Positions 26,188 through 33,969 of a stretch of DNA of 33,969 nt are shown piece after piece. Numbering within the stretch: position 1 is the stretch's first letter; the number at the start of each line of letters is the position of its first letter. A model generated the notes under the pieces. It did not search any database, was not told the DNA's origin, and worked only from the letters and a program-made list of their open reading frames with translations. The position numbers and the translations under genes were made by a program. The DNA comes from Actinomycetes bacterium (GTDB lineage Bacteria; Actinomycetota; Acidimicrobiia; Acidimicrobiales; JABEUL01): NCBI GenBank assembly GCA_021790815.1, contig JAJYFT010000012.1:1-33969 (forward strand). Direction: 5' to 3'.

Positions 26188-29100
26188 ATGCTCATCCTAC
26201 ACTCAAGATTTAACTCTCCAACCAGCATTTTTCTCTGGGCTGAAGACGCTAGCACTTATGAAAATCACAAAAAGATTAAAAACTCTATCTCTTCTGAAAA
26301 CGTTCACCCATTCAATTCTCAAATAAGTAATAATTCGCTTTTTAAAGATCTTAATGTTAATAAAGCTGAGTTTGAAATTATGCTTCCCACTTTCGGGAAG
26401 CGACCACTTCCCTCCGCAAAATTATCTACCCTACTAGATCTAAACTTAAGCACCACGAATGCAAAGTTAACAAATTGGACTGTAACAGGAATCGTTATTT
26501 CACTCAGTGACACCATTTCACTATTACAAAGTAATGCATTTGACAATTTTTTCGTAGCAGATAGTTCAGTTCAATTTTTAAACTCACTAATTTTGCTTTC
26601 ACTAGATTTGATTTCGAGAGGTCGTCTACTCCCTTCAATCGATGAGGAAAGCAGGTATGCTACTTTCTTTCCTTTACCAACTTCGAGTGATCTATATGAA
26701 CTTTCAGAAATAACAAGAAACATCCCTTTAGTTTTCTTAAATGACTTAACAACACCGCCAGGAGAAATAGTTGGCAAATTAGTAAATTCAATCTTAAGTT
26801 GTTTAATTAGTCCCTACCTTAAGACTCTCGCATCTCAATTTAATATCGATAAGAGAAAGTTGAACAAGATTGAAAAATCAGCGTACAACTTTACCAAATC
26901 ACTCTATTCAGGCAATAACAGTAAGAACAATTTTGACATAATAGCCGAACCGATCATTGAATGGGCAAATTCAATTGGCACATCCAACTCATCATTTAAG
27001 ACGATCTTGCAATTACGTGAGCCAGTAGATTCCATGAGTTGGCAACTCGAAATAGGTCTACAACCACTTGATGATCCCACACTCATCGTACCCGCAGGTG
27101 ATATTTGGAGCAATGCTCCAGTAACAGAACTTCTTAGTAAAGGTGGTTGTGATCCTGAAGAGTGGCTTCTAAGTGAGCTTGGAAAAGCTTCTAGATTGTT
27201 TTCCCAATTTGAGAAAGTGCTAGAAGAATCCGATCCTGAGTTTCTTGAGCTTAGCAATGAAGATCTTACGGATTTCCTCGAATCTGGTCTGGAAACTTTG
27301 GAACAGTCTGGTTTTACGGTCTTAGTCCCATCGTGGTTTTCAAAATCGTCACTTAGTTTAAAACTTAAAATTAAATCATCTTCTTTCAGCATGGAAAATA
27401 ATTCAACATCGTATTTCAATAAAGGTAGCTTGTGCCAATTCGACTACAAAGTAGCCCTAGGCGGTGAGCTAATAAGTCTTTCCGAACTTCAAGCCTTGTC
27501 AAAATTCAAGAGTTCAGTCATTGAGTTTAAAGGTAAATGGATGCAAGTACGCCAACAGGATATTCAACATGCACTCCACCTCATTAATAAGCAGGCTTCT
27601 GGTAAAGTTACGCTTATAGAGGCCCTCTCAATGGCAGCCTCCGATATTGAAACCCAGTCTCAGTTGGAAATATCTGAAGTCGAGACTGAGGGTTTGATAT
27701 CTGAACTGATCAATTCAACGTCATCAGAAGTTTTAAATATCGCTAATACGCCAACAACTCTGGTTGGCCAACTTAGACCGTATCAACAGCGTGGGCTCAG
27801 TTGGCTATACTTTCTAGACAAATGTCAACTGGGTGGATGTCTTGCAGACGATATGGGATTGGGCAAAACTGTTCAACTAATTTCATTGCTTCTTTTAGAA
27901 CGGGACGTGAATACAAAAGTTGGGCCAACTCTTCTCTTGGCGCCAATGTCACTTATGACAAACTGGCATAAGGAAGCAGAAAGGTTTGCTCCTTCTCTTA
28001 AGTTATACGTACACCATGGCATTTCACGCGAAACTCTTAAAACCTTCAAAAAGACAGCTTTGAACTCTGACCTAGTCTTGAGCACTTACTCGTTAGCACT
28101 GAGAGATCAGCAATTTTTATCAGAAATTAAATGGCATCGAGTTGTCCTGGATGAAGCTCAAGCAATTAAAAATCCGTCGGCAAAACAAACAAAAGCAGTA
28201 AAACAAATACAGGCTCGATCAAAAATAGCCTTGACTGGCACACCCGTGGAAAATAGACTTATGGAACTTTGGTCTATCATGGATTTTCTAAATCCTGGAT
28301 ATCTCGGAAATCAAGAAAAATTTAGACAAAAGTTTTCGATACCAATCGAAAAGCGGGGCGATAAGGGTGCGATTACTGCTTTAAAGAAATTAAGCCAACC
28401 TTTTATTTTACGACGTCTTAAAACTGATCGGTCAATTATTTCTGACTTGCCTGACAAAGTTGAAACTAAAGAATACTGCAATTTAACAAAAGAGCAAACA
28501 CTTCTCTATCAAGCTGTTGTAGACCAAATGCTTGGAGACATCAATAAGGCAACAGGAATAAAACGAAGAGGTTTAGTTCTAACCACTTTGCTGAGATTGA
28601 AACAGATCTGCGACCATCCTCAGCTTCTTTCTCCTACGAAAGGAGATCTTAACGATAGATCTGGAAAGATTCTTCACCTAAGAGAGCTTTTGGATGAGAT
28701 TATTGAAGTTAAAGAGAGTGCTTTAATATTTACTCAGTTTGCTGAGATGGGTTATATACTTCAAGAATACCTCTCTGATACTTATCCATTAGAACCACTT
28801 TATATCCATGGAAAAGTAAGTAAAACCGCGCGAGATCAAATAGTCAATAGATTTCAATCTGGACTTGCACCAATATTGATTCTGAGTCTAAAAGCTGGTG
28901 GAGTCGGGCTCAATTTGACTCAAGCAAATCACGTAATCCATTTTGATAGATGGTGGAATCCGGCAGTTGAAGAACAGGCAACTGATCGTGCTTTTAGGAT
29001 CGGACAAACAAAAAACGTACAAGTCAGAAAATTTATTTGCGTTGGGACACTAGAAGAGAAGATAGACGCAGTCATTGAGTCAAAACGCACACTCTCTACC

Positions 29101-29199
29101 TCAGTAATTGGAGCAGGAGAAGGTTGGCTAACTGAGCTTTCTACTGATGAATTAAAAGATTTAATTACATTAAGTGCGAAAGAACTTAATTATGCCTAG
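26188..29199 (+). CDS. SNF2-family ATP-dependent helicase/translocase
   Basis: A 1003-residue cytoplasmic Swi2/Snf2 ATPase that should translocate on double-stranded DNA. Residues 1-500 form the bacterial SNF2-associated region (DUF3670-like: QLREPVDSMSWQLEIGLQPLDDPTLIVPAGDIW, then LGGELISLSELQAL). The motor starts at LRPYQQRGLSWLYFL, with Walker A DDMGLGKT and K560, Walker B DEAQ at 655-658, LTGTPVENRLMELWS, and motif VI T-D933-R-A-F-R-I-G-Q940 in the second lobe. The last 8 bp overlap the SWIM-protein gene, and the pair resembles Bacillus ywqA-ywqB. The cellular role of such pairs is not established (transcription or DNA repair have been suggested for SNF2 relatives such as RapA). An SD AAAGGTGAT supports the start. 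Confidence 0.93.
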   Translation: MLILHSRFNSPTSIFLWAEDASTYENHKKIKNSISSENVHPFNSQISNNSLFKDLNVNKAEFEIMLPTFGKRPLPSAKLSTLLDLNLSTTNAKLTNWTVTGIVISLSDTISLLQSNAFDNFFVADSSVQFLNSLILLSLDLISRGRLLPSIDEESRYATFFPLPTSSDLYELSEITRNIPLVFLNDLTTPPGEIVGKLVNSILSCLISPYLKTLASQFNIDKRKLNKIEKSAYNFTKSLYSGNNSKNNFDIIAEPIIEWANSIGTSNSSFKTILQLREPVDSMSWQLEIGLQPLDDPTLIVPAGDIWSNAPVTELLSKGGCDPEEWLLSELGKASRLFSQFEKVLEESDPEFLELSNEDLTDFLESGLETLEQSGFTVLVPSWFSKSSLSLKLKIKSSSFSMENNSTSYFNKGSLCQFDYKVALGGELISLSELQALSKFKSSVIEFKGKWMQVRQQDIQHALHLINKQASGKVTLIEALSMAASDIETQSQLEISEVETEGLISELINSTSSEVLNIANTPTTLVGQLRPYQQRGLSWLYFLDKCQLGGCLADDMGLGKTVQLISLLLLERDVNTKVGPTLLLAPMSLMTNWHKEAERFAPSLKLYVHHGISRETLKTFKKTALNSDLVLSTYSLALRDQQFLSEIKWHRVVLDEAQAIKNPSAKQTKAVKQIQARSKIALTGTPVENRLMELWSIMDFLNPGYLGNQEKFRQKFSIPIEKRGDKGAITALKKLSQPFILRRLKTDRSIISDLPDKVETKEYCNLTKEQTLLYQAVVDQMLGDINKATGIKRRGLVLTTLLRLKQICDHPQLLSPTKGDLNDRSGKILHLRELLDEIIEVKESALIFTQFAEMGYILQEYLSDTYPLEPLYIHGKVSKTARDQIVNRFQSGLAPILILSLKAGGVGLNLTQANHVIHFDRWWNPAVEEQATDRAFRIGQTKNVQVRKFICVGTLEEKIDAVIESKRTLSTSVIGAGEGWLTELSTDELKDLITLSAKELNYA

Positions 29200-30073
29200 A
29201 AACTACTATTCAAATTGGTACGTATCTAAACCGACAATTAAAGCGGATGGCATAAAAACAAAGACAGCCAGAGGAGAGATATCTCAGACTTGGTGGGGAA
29301 AGAGATTTGTTAGCATTCTAGAAGGTTTCGGACTTGGAGCCAGACTAGATCGAGGTCGTCGCTATGCCAGACAAGGTCAGGTACTTTCAGTTGAAGTTTC
29401 ATCTGGAACTGTTTCAGCTACTGTACAAGGCAGTAGTTCAAAACCTTACAAAGTTTCAATAACAATCCATTCTTTGGCAGAAAAAAGCTGGAAGCAGGTT
29501 GAAGCCAAACTCGTAGAAAAAGCGAAATACCTTGCAAAACTCTTATCTGGTGACATGCCTTCTGACATCGACGAAGCATTTTTGGATGTTAACCTTTCAC
29601 TTTTTCCTGAACGTCAATCCGACCTAGTTACAGAATGTAGTTGTCCAGACTACTCAAACCCATGCAAGCACATTGCGGCAGTCGTGTATATATTCTCTGA
29701 GATGCTTGACGACGATCCATTTTTAATGTTTAAATGGCGCGGACGCGATAAGAGTACTCTTTTAAGTAATTTAAGAGTATTAAAAGGTAAAAATGAGGAA
29801 AATTCAAAATCGAACACAACTAATTGGTTAAAAGCGCTTGAAAGTATTACAGTACCAAACATTGATAAACCAGCTAATTTGCAGTTTTGGGGTGATGAAG
29901 AAAAAATACATTATCAACCAAAACCACTCACACACAAACCTCACCCACTGGCAATTTTTAATGAAGGCGAACTACCTCCTATTTCAATTCTGGGGAAGAA
30001 CCTAACCGAGTATCTCGTCCCTGCCTACGATTTCTTTATCAATATTTACGAAGCACTATCCAACGATGACTAG
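29192..30073 (+). CDS. SWIM zinc-finger protein
   Basis: The SWIM motif C149-x-C151-x6-C158-x-H160 (ECSCPDYSNPCKHIAAV) should bind zinc and contact DNA or protein. The N-terminal half has the family's conserved run TWWGKRFVSILEGFGLGARL followed by DRGRRYARQGQVL. There is no enzymatic domain. The second half after 210 is less conserved and ends in a helix. I choose ATG 29192, which overlaps the SNF2 stop by 8 bp; an in-frame GTG at 29174 would add six residues. Overlap implies translational coupling and joint action with the SNF2 protein. Confidence 0.9.
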   Translation: MPRNYYSNWYVSKPTIKADGIKTKTARGEISQTWWGKRFVSILEGFGLGARLDRGRRYARQGQVLSVEVSSGTVSATVQGSSSKPYKVSITIHSLAEKSWKQVEAKLVEKAKYLAKLLSGDMPSDIDEAFLDVNLSLFPERQSDLVTECSCPDYSNPCKHIAAVVYIFSEMLDDDPFLMFKWRGRDKSTLLSNLRVLKGKNEENSKSNTTNWLKALESITVPNIDKPANLQFWGDEEKIHYQPKPLTHKPHPLAIFNEGELPPISILGKNLTEYLVPAYDFFINIYEALSNDD

Positions 30074-30199
30074 TGTTTATGCTACTAATTTTCTATCGAA
30101 TTTAATTACGAACGAACTCTGAATTATTCAGATTCATACCTGTATAAATTGCTATTCCAAAAATTAACAATTTCTCACCCAATGACTTATATCGCTTGG

Positions 30200-31948
30200 T
30201 CAATCTATAAGCTTCAATGGTCCAGACCAACTTAAATCTGGGTCTCCAATTCTGTAGCATTCTTCTAGGTGTCTAAGCCAAGATAGCGACTCATCTTTCC
30301 CACCCGGCCTGGAACTTGTGTCCCAAATTTCATTATAAGTATTGATGATTTTGTTAAGACTTTTGCTAAGACTTAAACGATCACTTTCTGTTACATCTTT
30401 TAAGAACCCACCGGCACTTAAACGTAATCTTGCATCCTCTACAACAATTTGCATCAATTCGCACGACACTAACACCTCATCTTTAACGTTAGTATTGTAT
30501 GAAGCACTAATGAGACTCTTTCCTCTTTCTAAATGCGATATTACATTTTCAAGATCACTTTCCAAAAGACCAGTAGTCAATCCAGATCCAACCGGGAGCT
30601 GAGGAAAATACATATGCAAAATAAGCGTAACTAAGTTTGGAAATTGACACTTTAAATCTGCAGTAGCTCTTCCCAGCTCAATCAAACCCTCTATAAACTT
30701 CCTGTCCTCTTTCTGAGAGGTAAACACTGTACTGGCCGCTGCCTCAACAAGATCGCTTTCAGTAAACTTAGATTCATCGGTAATACCAGTCCAGGACAGC
30801 TGAGAAGATAGTACTACGCTTGGCCATGAAATTGGCCAGAATTGAAGATTACCAAAATCACCCCAATCCGTTAGCAGGTATCCCTGTAAACTATTTTTTG
30901 TCGTTGCTTCAACTGCATTCCTAATATTTGCAAAAGCATTGTCGCTTCTCCCTAAGAGCGAAAGCCAACTTGATGTTCCAGCGGCTACCCAAGAATTAAT
31001 GCCATTCTCTTTTAACTTTAATGTGTTTTCGTACAGCGGAGAATTAGCCTCATAGCCCCACTCAACTACGGTAACATTGGGTGGTATTTTCTCCATCAAT
31101 GACGGATGGCTTGAAAGAACATCGCCCCAAATAAGGACTTCTTTTTCCTTTAGAACATCAAGGTTAGTTAATTTTAGGAGGTAGTCACCCCATTCATTTA
31201 TGCGATCGTATGGAAGTTCGAACGGTTCATCAAACCCAATATTTACTCTGTTGCTTTCAAACAGTGGAGTAACTTCATTCAATAGCTCTTCAATAAGTTC
31301 TACCGAACCGTTCTTTGCTGGATCTAAAGTTGTGGGTGGTCTATATAAACCGTATGGAGACAAGGCAAGACCTTTTACTATTGCCAAATCACGATAGCGC
31401 GGAAATATAAGCCACCTCTCCATATGTCCAAAAGTATTCTGATTAAGTGAAAGTTCAATATTTTTCATCTTGGAGTATTTGATTAGATGCAAAATTTCAT
31501 CCTTTGAAAATGGACTTGCATCCTTCCAAACTTCCGGGTGATTTTCATACATATACGTGTGTTCAAAATAAAGTTCTAGATGATTAAATTTCAATAATGA
31601 AAACTTGTCTATCAATTCTCTTAGGAAATCAACCGTTGGAACTTTGCACCTTGAAACATCAAGCATTATTCCCCTTGTCGAAATGGCTGGCTTGTCTTTT
31701 ATTTTCACTTCGTAGTAGTCATTGCTACTACCAACTCTCAATTGATCAAGAGTTAATTTTGCCCAAAATAGTGCCTTCTCCGTCGACACCGTAATTCTTG
31801 CTCCATTGCTGTCAACATTGATAATGTACTCTTCATCATCAAGGCCCGAAATAAAGTGGACATCTGGTTCCACACTTATTTCAACTATCCTTCCAGAAAA
31901 CTCTGTTTGTTTTGGGGTAGGATATATTTTTGGAGGTGTCATAGGCAT
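30200..31948 (-). CDS. GH20-like beta-N-acetylhexosaminidase, probably cytoplasmic
   Basis: A 582-residue glycoside hydrolase. The N-terminal GH20b-like domain (about 1-90) is followed by the TIM barrel: STRGIMLDVSRCKVPT at 90, HLELYFEHTYMYENHPEVW, SLNQNTFGHMERWL at 167-180, and the catalytic pair D240-E241 in NIGFDEPFEL; the Glu is the likely acid and the Asp positions the substrate N-acetyl group. There is no signal peptide, so it would act on imported N-acetylglucosaminides. GGAG six bases before ATG 31948 supports the start. It diverges by 70 bp from an acetyltransferase gene and lies near nagA, consistent with amino-sugar use. The family assignment is by motif; specificity is unproven. 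Confidence 0.82.
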   Translation of the reverse strand: MPMTPPKIYPTPKQTEFSGRIVEISVEPDVHFISGLDDEEYIINVDSNGARITVSTEKALFWAKLTLDQLRVGSSNDYYEVKIKDKPAISTRGIMLDVSRCKVPTVDFLRELIDKFSLLKFNHLELYFEHTYMYENHPEVWKDASPFSKDEILHLIKYSKMKNIELSLNQNTFGHMERWLIFPRYRDLAIVKGLALSPYGLYRPPTTLDPAKNGSVELIEELLNEVTPLFESNRVNIGFDEPFELPYDRINEWGDYLLKLTNLDVLKEKEVLIWGDVLSSHPSLMEKIPPNVTVVEWGYEANSPLYENTLKLKENGINSWVAAGTSSWLSLLGRSDNAFANIRNAVEATTKNSLQGYLLTDWGDFGNLQFWPISWPSVVLSSQLSWTGITDESKFTESDLVEAAASTVFTSQKEDRKFIEGLIELGRATADLKCQFPNLVTLILHMYFPQLPVGSGLTTGLLESDLENVISHLERGKSLISASYNTNVKDEVLVSCELMQIVVEDARLRLSAGGFLKDVTESDRLSLSKSLNKIINTYNEIWDTSSRPGGKDESLSWLRHLEECYRIGDPDLSWSGPLKLID

Positions 31949-32018
31949 ATATGCTCCGCTCTATTTGGATTGGGACCCAAAAATATCTCTGGCTATTTTA
32001 AAAGATAAGTTTACCTAG

Positions 32019-32675
32019 ATGAATAATATTACAATAAGACCTTACCAAGCAAGTGACAGAGACAGATTACGGTACATATGTTATGAAACCGGATTCATGG
32101 GAGACTCACCAGAATTTTATTGGAAGGATCGAAAGAGCTTTCAAATTATGTGGTGCGGCTACTACACAGATGTTGAACCAGAATCAACATTTGTCGGGGT
32201 CATAGATGAAAAGGTGGTTGGTTACGTACTAGGTTGTGTTGATTCAAAAAAGGCCTGGGACCCAATTCAAATTGGCATCTCCCACGCAATAAAACGAGGA
32301 TGCATTTTTCGTCCGGGCACCTCAAAGACGATGGTCCGAACTTTAAGCGACGTTGCAACAGAAATTATTGTTCATCACAACCTTCCCCCCAAAGTATTTA
32401 AGGATGATCGGTGGCCATCCCATCTTCCTATCGACATATTAGAGGAAGGTAGAGGGGTCAAAATTGGCCAGAAGCTTATTATGACTTTAATCGAATACAT
32501 GAAATCAAAAGGATCTCCAGGTCTCCACCTCGAGACACTTTACGAGAATGTTAACGCCATAAAATTTTTCAAACACTGCGGCTTTTCTATTTTTGGTGAT
32601 CCTACTTTACTTCCTGGCATTCGATCACCTATTGGTGAACGATTGCATGGCCAAACCTTAGTTATGGATCTTTAG
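32019..32675 (+). CDS. GNAT acetyltransferase resembling the O-GlcNAcase C-terminal domain
   Basis: A 218-residue Gcn5-related N-acetyltransferase. It begins with NITIRPYQASDRDRLRYICYETG; the central strands TFVGVIDEKVVGYVLGCVDSKK fit the GNAT core, EEGRGVKIGQKLIMTLIEYM the acetyl-CoA loop and helix, and LETLYENVNAIKFFKHCGFSIFGD the C-terminal strands. The sequence of blocks (ICYETG, VEPESTFV, GYVLGCVDSK, HLPIDILEEG, NAIKFFKHCGF) recalls from memory the acetyltransferase-like domain at the C-terminus of animal O-GlcNAcase and its stand-alone Streptomyces homologs. The substrate is unknown. It diverges from the GH20-like gene and ends 4 bp from the nagA stop. No SD is seen. Confidence 0.8.
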   Translation: MNNITIRPYQASDRDRLRYICYETGFMGDSPEFYWKDRKSFQIMWCGYYTDVEPESTFVGVIDEKVVGYVLGCVDSKKAWDPIQIGISHAIKRGCIFRPGTSKTMVRTLSDVATEIIVHHNLPPKVFKDDRWPSHLPIDILEEGRGVKIGQKLIMTLIEYMKSKGSPGLHLETLYENVNAIKFFKHCGFSIFGDPTLLPGIRSPIGERLHGQTLVMDL

Positions 32676-32679
32676 CTAC

Positions 32680-33777
32680 TTAAAAGATTTCTTTTCCATA
32701 AGAAAATACGTGTTTTACGTTTAACTTTTCATCTAGAAACACTAGGTCAGCTCGATTCCGAATTCGAATCCTTCCCACTTCATCTTCAATTCCGAGCAGC
32801 ACAGCTGGAGTTGACGTTGCCATCTCAAGAGCAACCACTAAGTCGATCCCGACTTCATTAACCGCATACCTAACCGCGTCGATCATTGTTATGAGCGTAC
32901 CCCCTAATCTTGCATTGAAAATATCTTCTGACTTTCGACCAACTTCATCTCTCCTGCTACTATTATTACCATGTTTTTCCAATTTTACGTTGGAGTTTTC
33001 TTTGACGTTACAAGCACCCTCAATTTCATAAAATAATAGTGAGTTACCCTGTTTTTCTAAAAAGCCATTCTCAAGTTCAAACCGCTCAAGATCTGATCCA
33101 ACAAATGGCATTGAGTCAGAAACGAACAGAGCCCGGGCCCTTGTTTTCAAATCTATTGTCATTTTCAATATTGAAGGGTGAAGGTGATGTCCATCAGCTA
33201 TTAGCGAGACAAAAAATTCATTATTTTCCAGCATTGCAAGAACAATTCCAGGATCTCTCGAATGAATTTCTGTCATTGCATTAAAGATATGCGTTCCCAA
33301 TTTGGCTCCTGCGCGAACTGCTTTAACACCAAGTTCATAGCTAGCTCTAGTGTGTGAAACGCCTACAATAATTTCGCTCTCTGACAGTTCTTCGATAAGT
33401 TTAATACCCGATACTTCAGGGGCAAGAGTCACAATTACTGAGCAGAGTTTGGCACTTAAATTAAGACTTGATACTGTTGCTGAGCTCAAGCTACTCCTTA
33501 TTGATTTCAGCGAGTGAATTCCCCGTCTTACAGTAGAAATAAGCGGTCCCTCGAGATGAAATCCTAAAATTCCTGGATTTGCATAATAATTTGCGTTAAA
33601 GCACTCAATAAAAGTCTGGATGCCACTTTCATCGCACGTAATCAGCGTTGGAAGAATGGAAGTTGTGCCATTTTTCAGGTGTGCTTGTCTAATCAATTCC
33701 AGCTCAACATTCGATATTTGTGGATTTACTAAATGCCCATTCCCACCATTTACTTGTATATCGATAAATCCTGCCAC
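32680..33777 (-). CDS. nagA: N-acetylglucosamine-6-phosphate deacetylase, 5' end probably frameshifted
   Basis: It removes acetate from GlcNAc-6-phosphate, the first step of amino-sugar catabolism. Ligands expected from E. coli NagA are present: E76 (HLEGP), H142 (GVSHTRAS), H163 (GTHIFNAM) and catalytic D221 (SDSMP). The GTG at 33777 gives a protein starting at GFIDIQVNG, lacking the usual 50-60 N-terminal residues. The same frame continues upstream with NagA-like residues (ALINCLLSIYDKDP...) to 33868 but meets TAA at 33871-33873 without a start codon. An ATG at 33871, overlapping that TAA, would join the frame if one C were absent. An unusual 35-40 residue hydrophilic insertion lies at about 253-290. 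Activity in this sequence is therefore doubtful unless the frameshift is an assembly error. Confidence 0.85.
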   Translation of the reverse strand: MAGFIDIQVNGGNGHLVNPQISNVELELIRQAHLKNGTTSILPTLITCDESGIQTFIECFNANYYANPGILGFHLEGPLISTVRRGIHSLKSIRSSLSSATVSSLNLSAKLCSVIVTLAPEVSGIKLIEELSESEIIVGVSHTRASYELGVKAVRAGAKLGTHIFNAMTEIHSRDPGIVLAMLENNEFFVSLIADGHHLHPSILKMTIDLKTRARALFVSDSMPFVGSDLERFELENGFLEKQGNSLLFYEIEGACNVKENSNVKLEKHGNNSSRRDEVGRKSEDIFNARLGGTLITMIDAVRYAVNEVGIDLVVALEMATSTPAVLLGIEDEVGRIRIRNRADLVFLDEKLNVKHVFSYGKEIF

Positions 33778-33870
33778 CGCTGTAAGGGAATTAAATTCGT
33801 AAACCTTCTCATAGCTACTAGAATCGGGGTCTTTGTCATATATACTAAGGAGGCAGTTAATAAGGGCGCA

Positions 33871-33969
33871 TTACCCTACCTTGATATACGATAGGTCTGG
33901 CGATTTGAAGAGTCCTCTTAAAGTATTTGGGGAGTTCTGAAGTTGCTTAAGCTTTGAAGTAACGACTTG
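33871..33969 (-). CDS. C-terminal end of an upstream gene (partial, unidentified)
   Basis: The minus strand is open from the right edge to TAA 33871-33873 and encodes 32 residues ending SPDLSYIKVG. Its stop overlaps the ATG that probably starts nagA (TAATG), an arrangement typical of coupled operon genes. It is too short to identify; a nag-operon partner such as a kinase, isomerase or regulator would fit the context. Confidence 0.4.
   Translation of the reverse strand, partial: QVVTSKLKQLQNSPNTLRGLFKSPDLSYIKVG

Noticed and set aside
26188-30073. DISARM or other known defence system
   Set aside because: Only an SNF2 helicase and a SWIM protein are present; no methyltransferase, DUF1998 or nuclease partner is in the window.
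31806-32018. 70-codon plus-strand frame ending just before the acetyltransferase
   Set aside because: It is mostly antisense to the hexosaminidase gene; its end at the acetyltransferase start is chance.

Overview
The window is AT-rich bacterial DNA with a gene set typical of Actinomycetota: WhiB-free, but with DTR-repeat exoproteins, a ValS of the 'WDDNGLPTERRV' type, actinobacterial small proteins, a P450/3Fe-4S ferredoxin pair and FadE-like acyl-CoA dehydrogenase. The low GC and the secreted propeller/DTR protein make a low-GC Acidimicrobiia-like lineage my best guess; this is inference, as no rRNA or other marker gene is present. No tRNA, rRNA or CRISPR array was seen.

Layout. 1-1.6 kb: 5' part of an IS1634-family transposase running off the left edge. 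1.75-5.8 kb: a large secreted protein (14 propeller-like blades plus three DTR domains) convergent with a SIMPL-domain lipoprotein. 6.6-8.9 kb: cytochrome P450 and its 3Fe-4S ferredoxin (4-bp overlap), convergent with an SDR oxidoreductase. 9.1-10.9 kb: small PH-like actinobacterial protein and a membrane diguanylate cyclase. 11.0-15.0 kb: valS and cysS, head to head with only 21 bp between start codons. 15.3-18.4 kb: two paralogous lipase-like lipoproteins, each with a TetR-style palindrome in its promoter, followed by a TetR regulator with its own palindrome. 18.4-19.6 kb: a complete IS630-family element inserted 4 bp after the tetR stop codon. 20.2-24.1 kb: small conserved protein, a degenerate membrane histidine-kinase-like protein, and an acyl-CoA dehydrogenase whose promoter carries a perfect 34-bp palindrome. 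24.3-25.8 kb: an IS1380-family element with a frameshifted transposase. 26.2-30.1 kb: SNF2 helicase and SWIM zinc-finger protein, overlapping. 30.2-33.9 kb: an amino-sugar cluster (GH20-like hexosaminidase, an acetyltransferase resembling the C-terminal domain of O-GlcNAcase, and NagA with a probable one-base frameshift at its second codon).

How it may work together. The most coherent story is lipid use: two secreted lipases, a TetR regulator and an acyl-CoA dehydrogenase linked by related palindromes (TTTACT...AGTAAA). The tetR and acyl-CoA dehydrogenase sites share exact spacing (TTACT-N4-AGTAA); the lipase sites have the same outer half-sites but a wider centre. The right end looks like intracellular N-acetylglucosamine processing. 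Three unrelated IS families within 26 kb indicate a region open to insertion.
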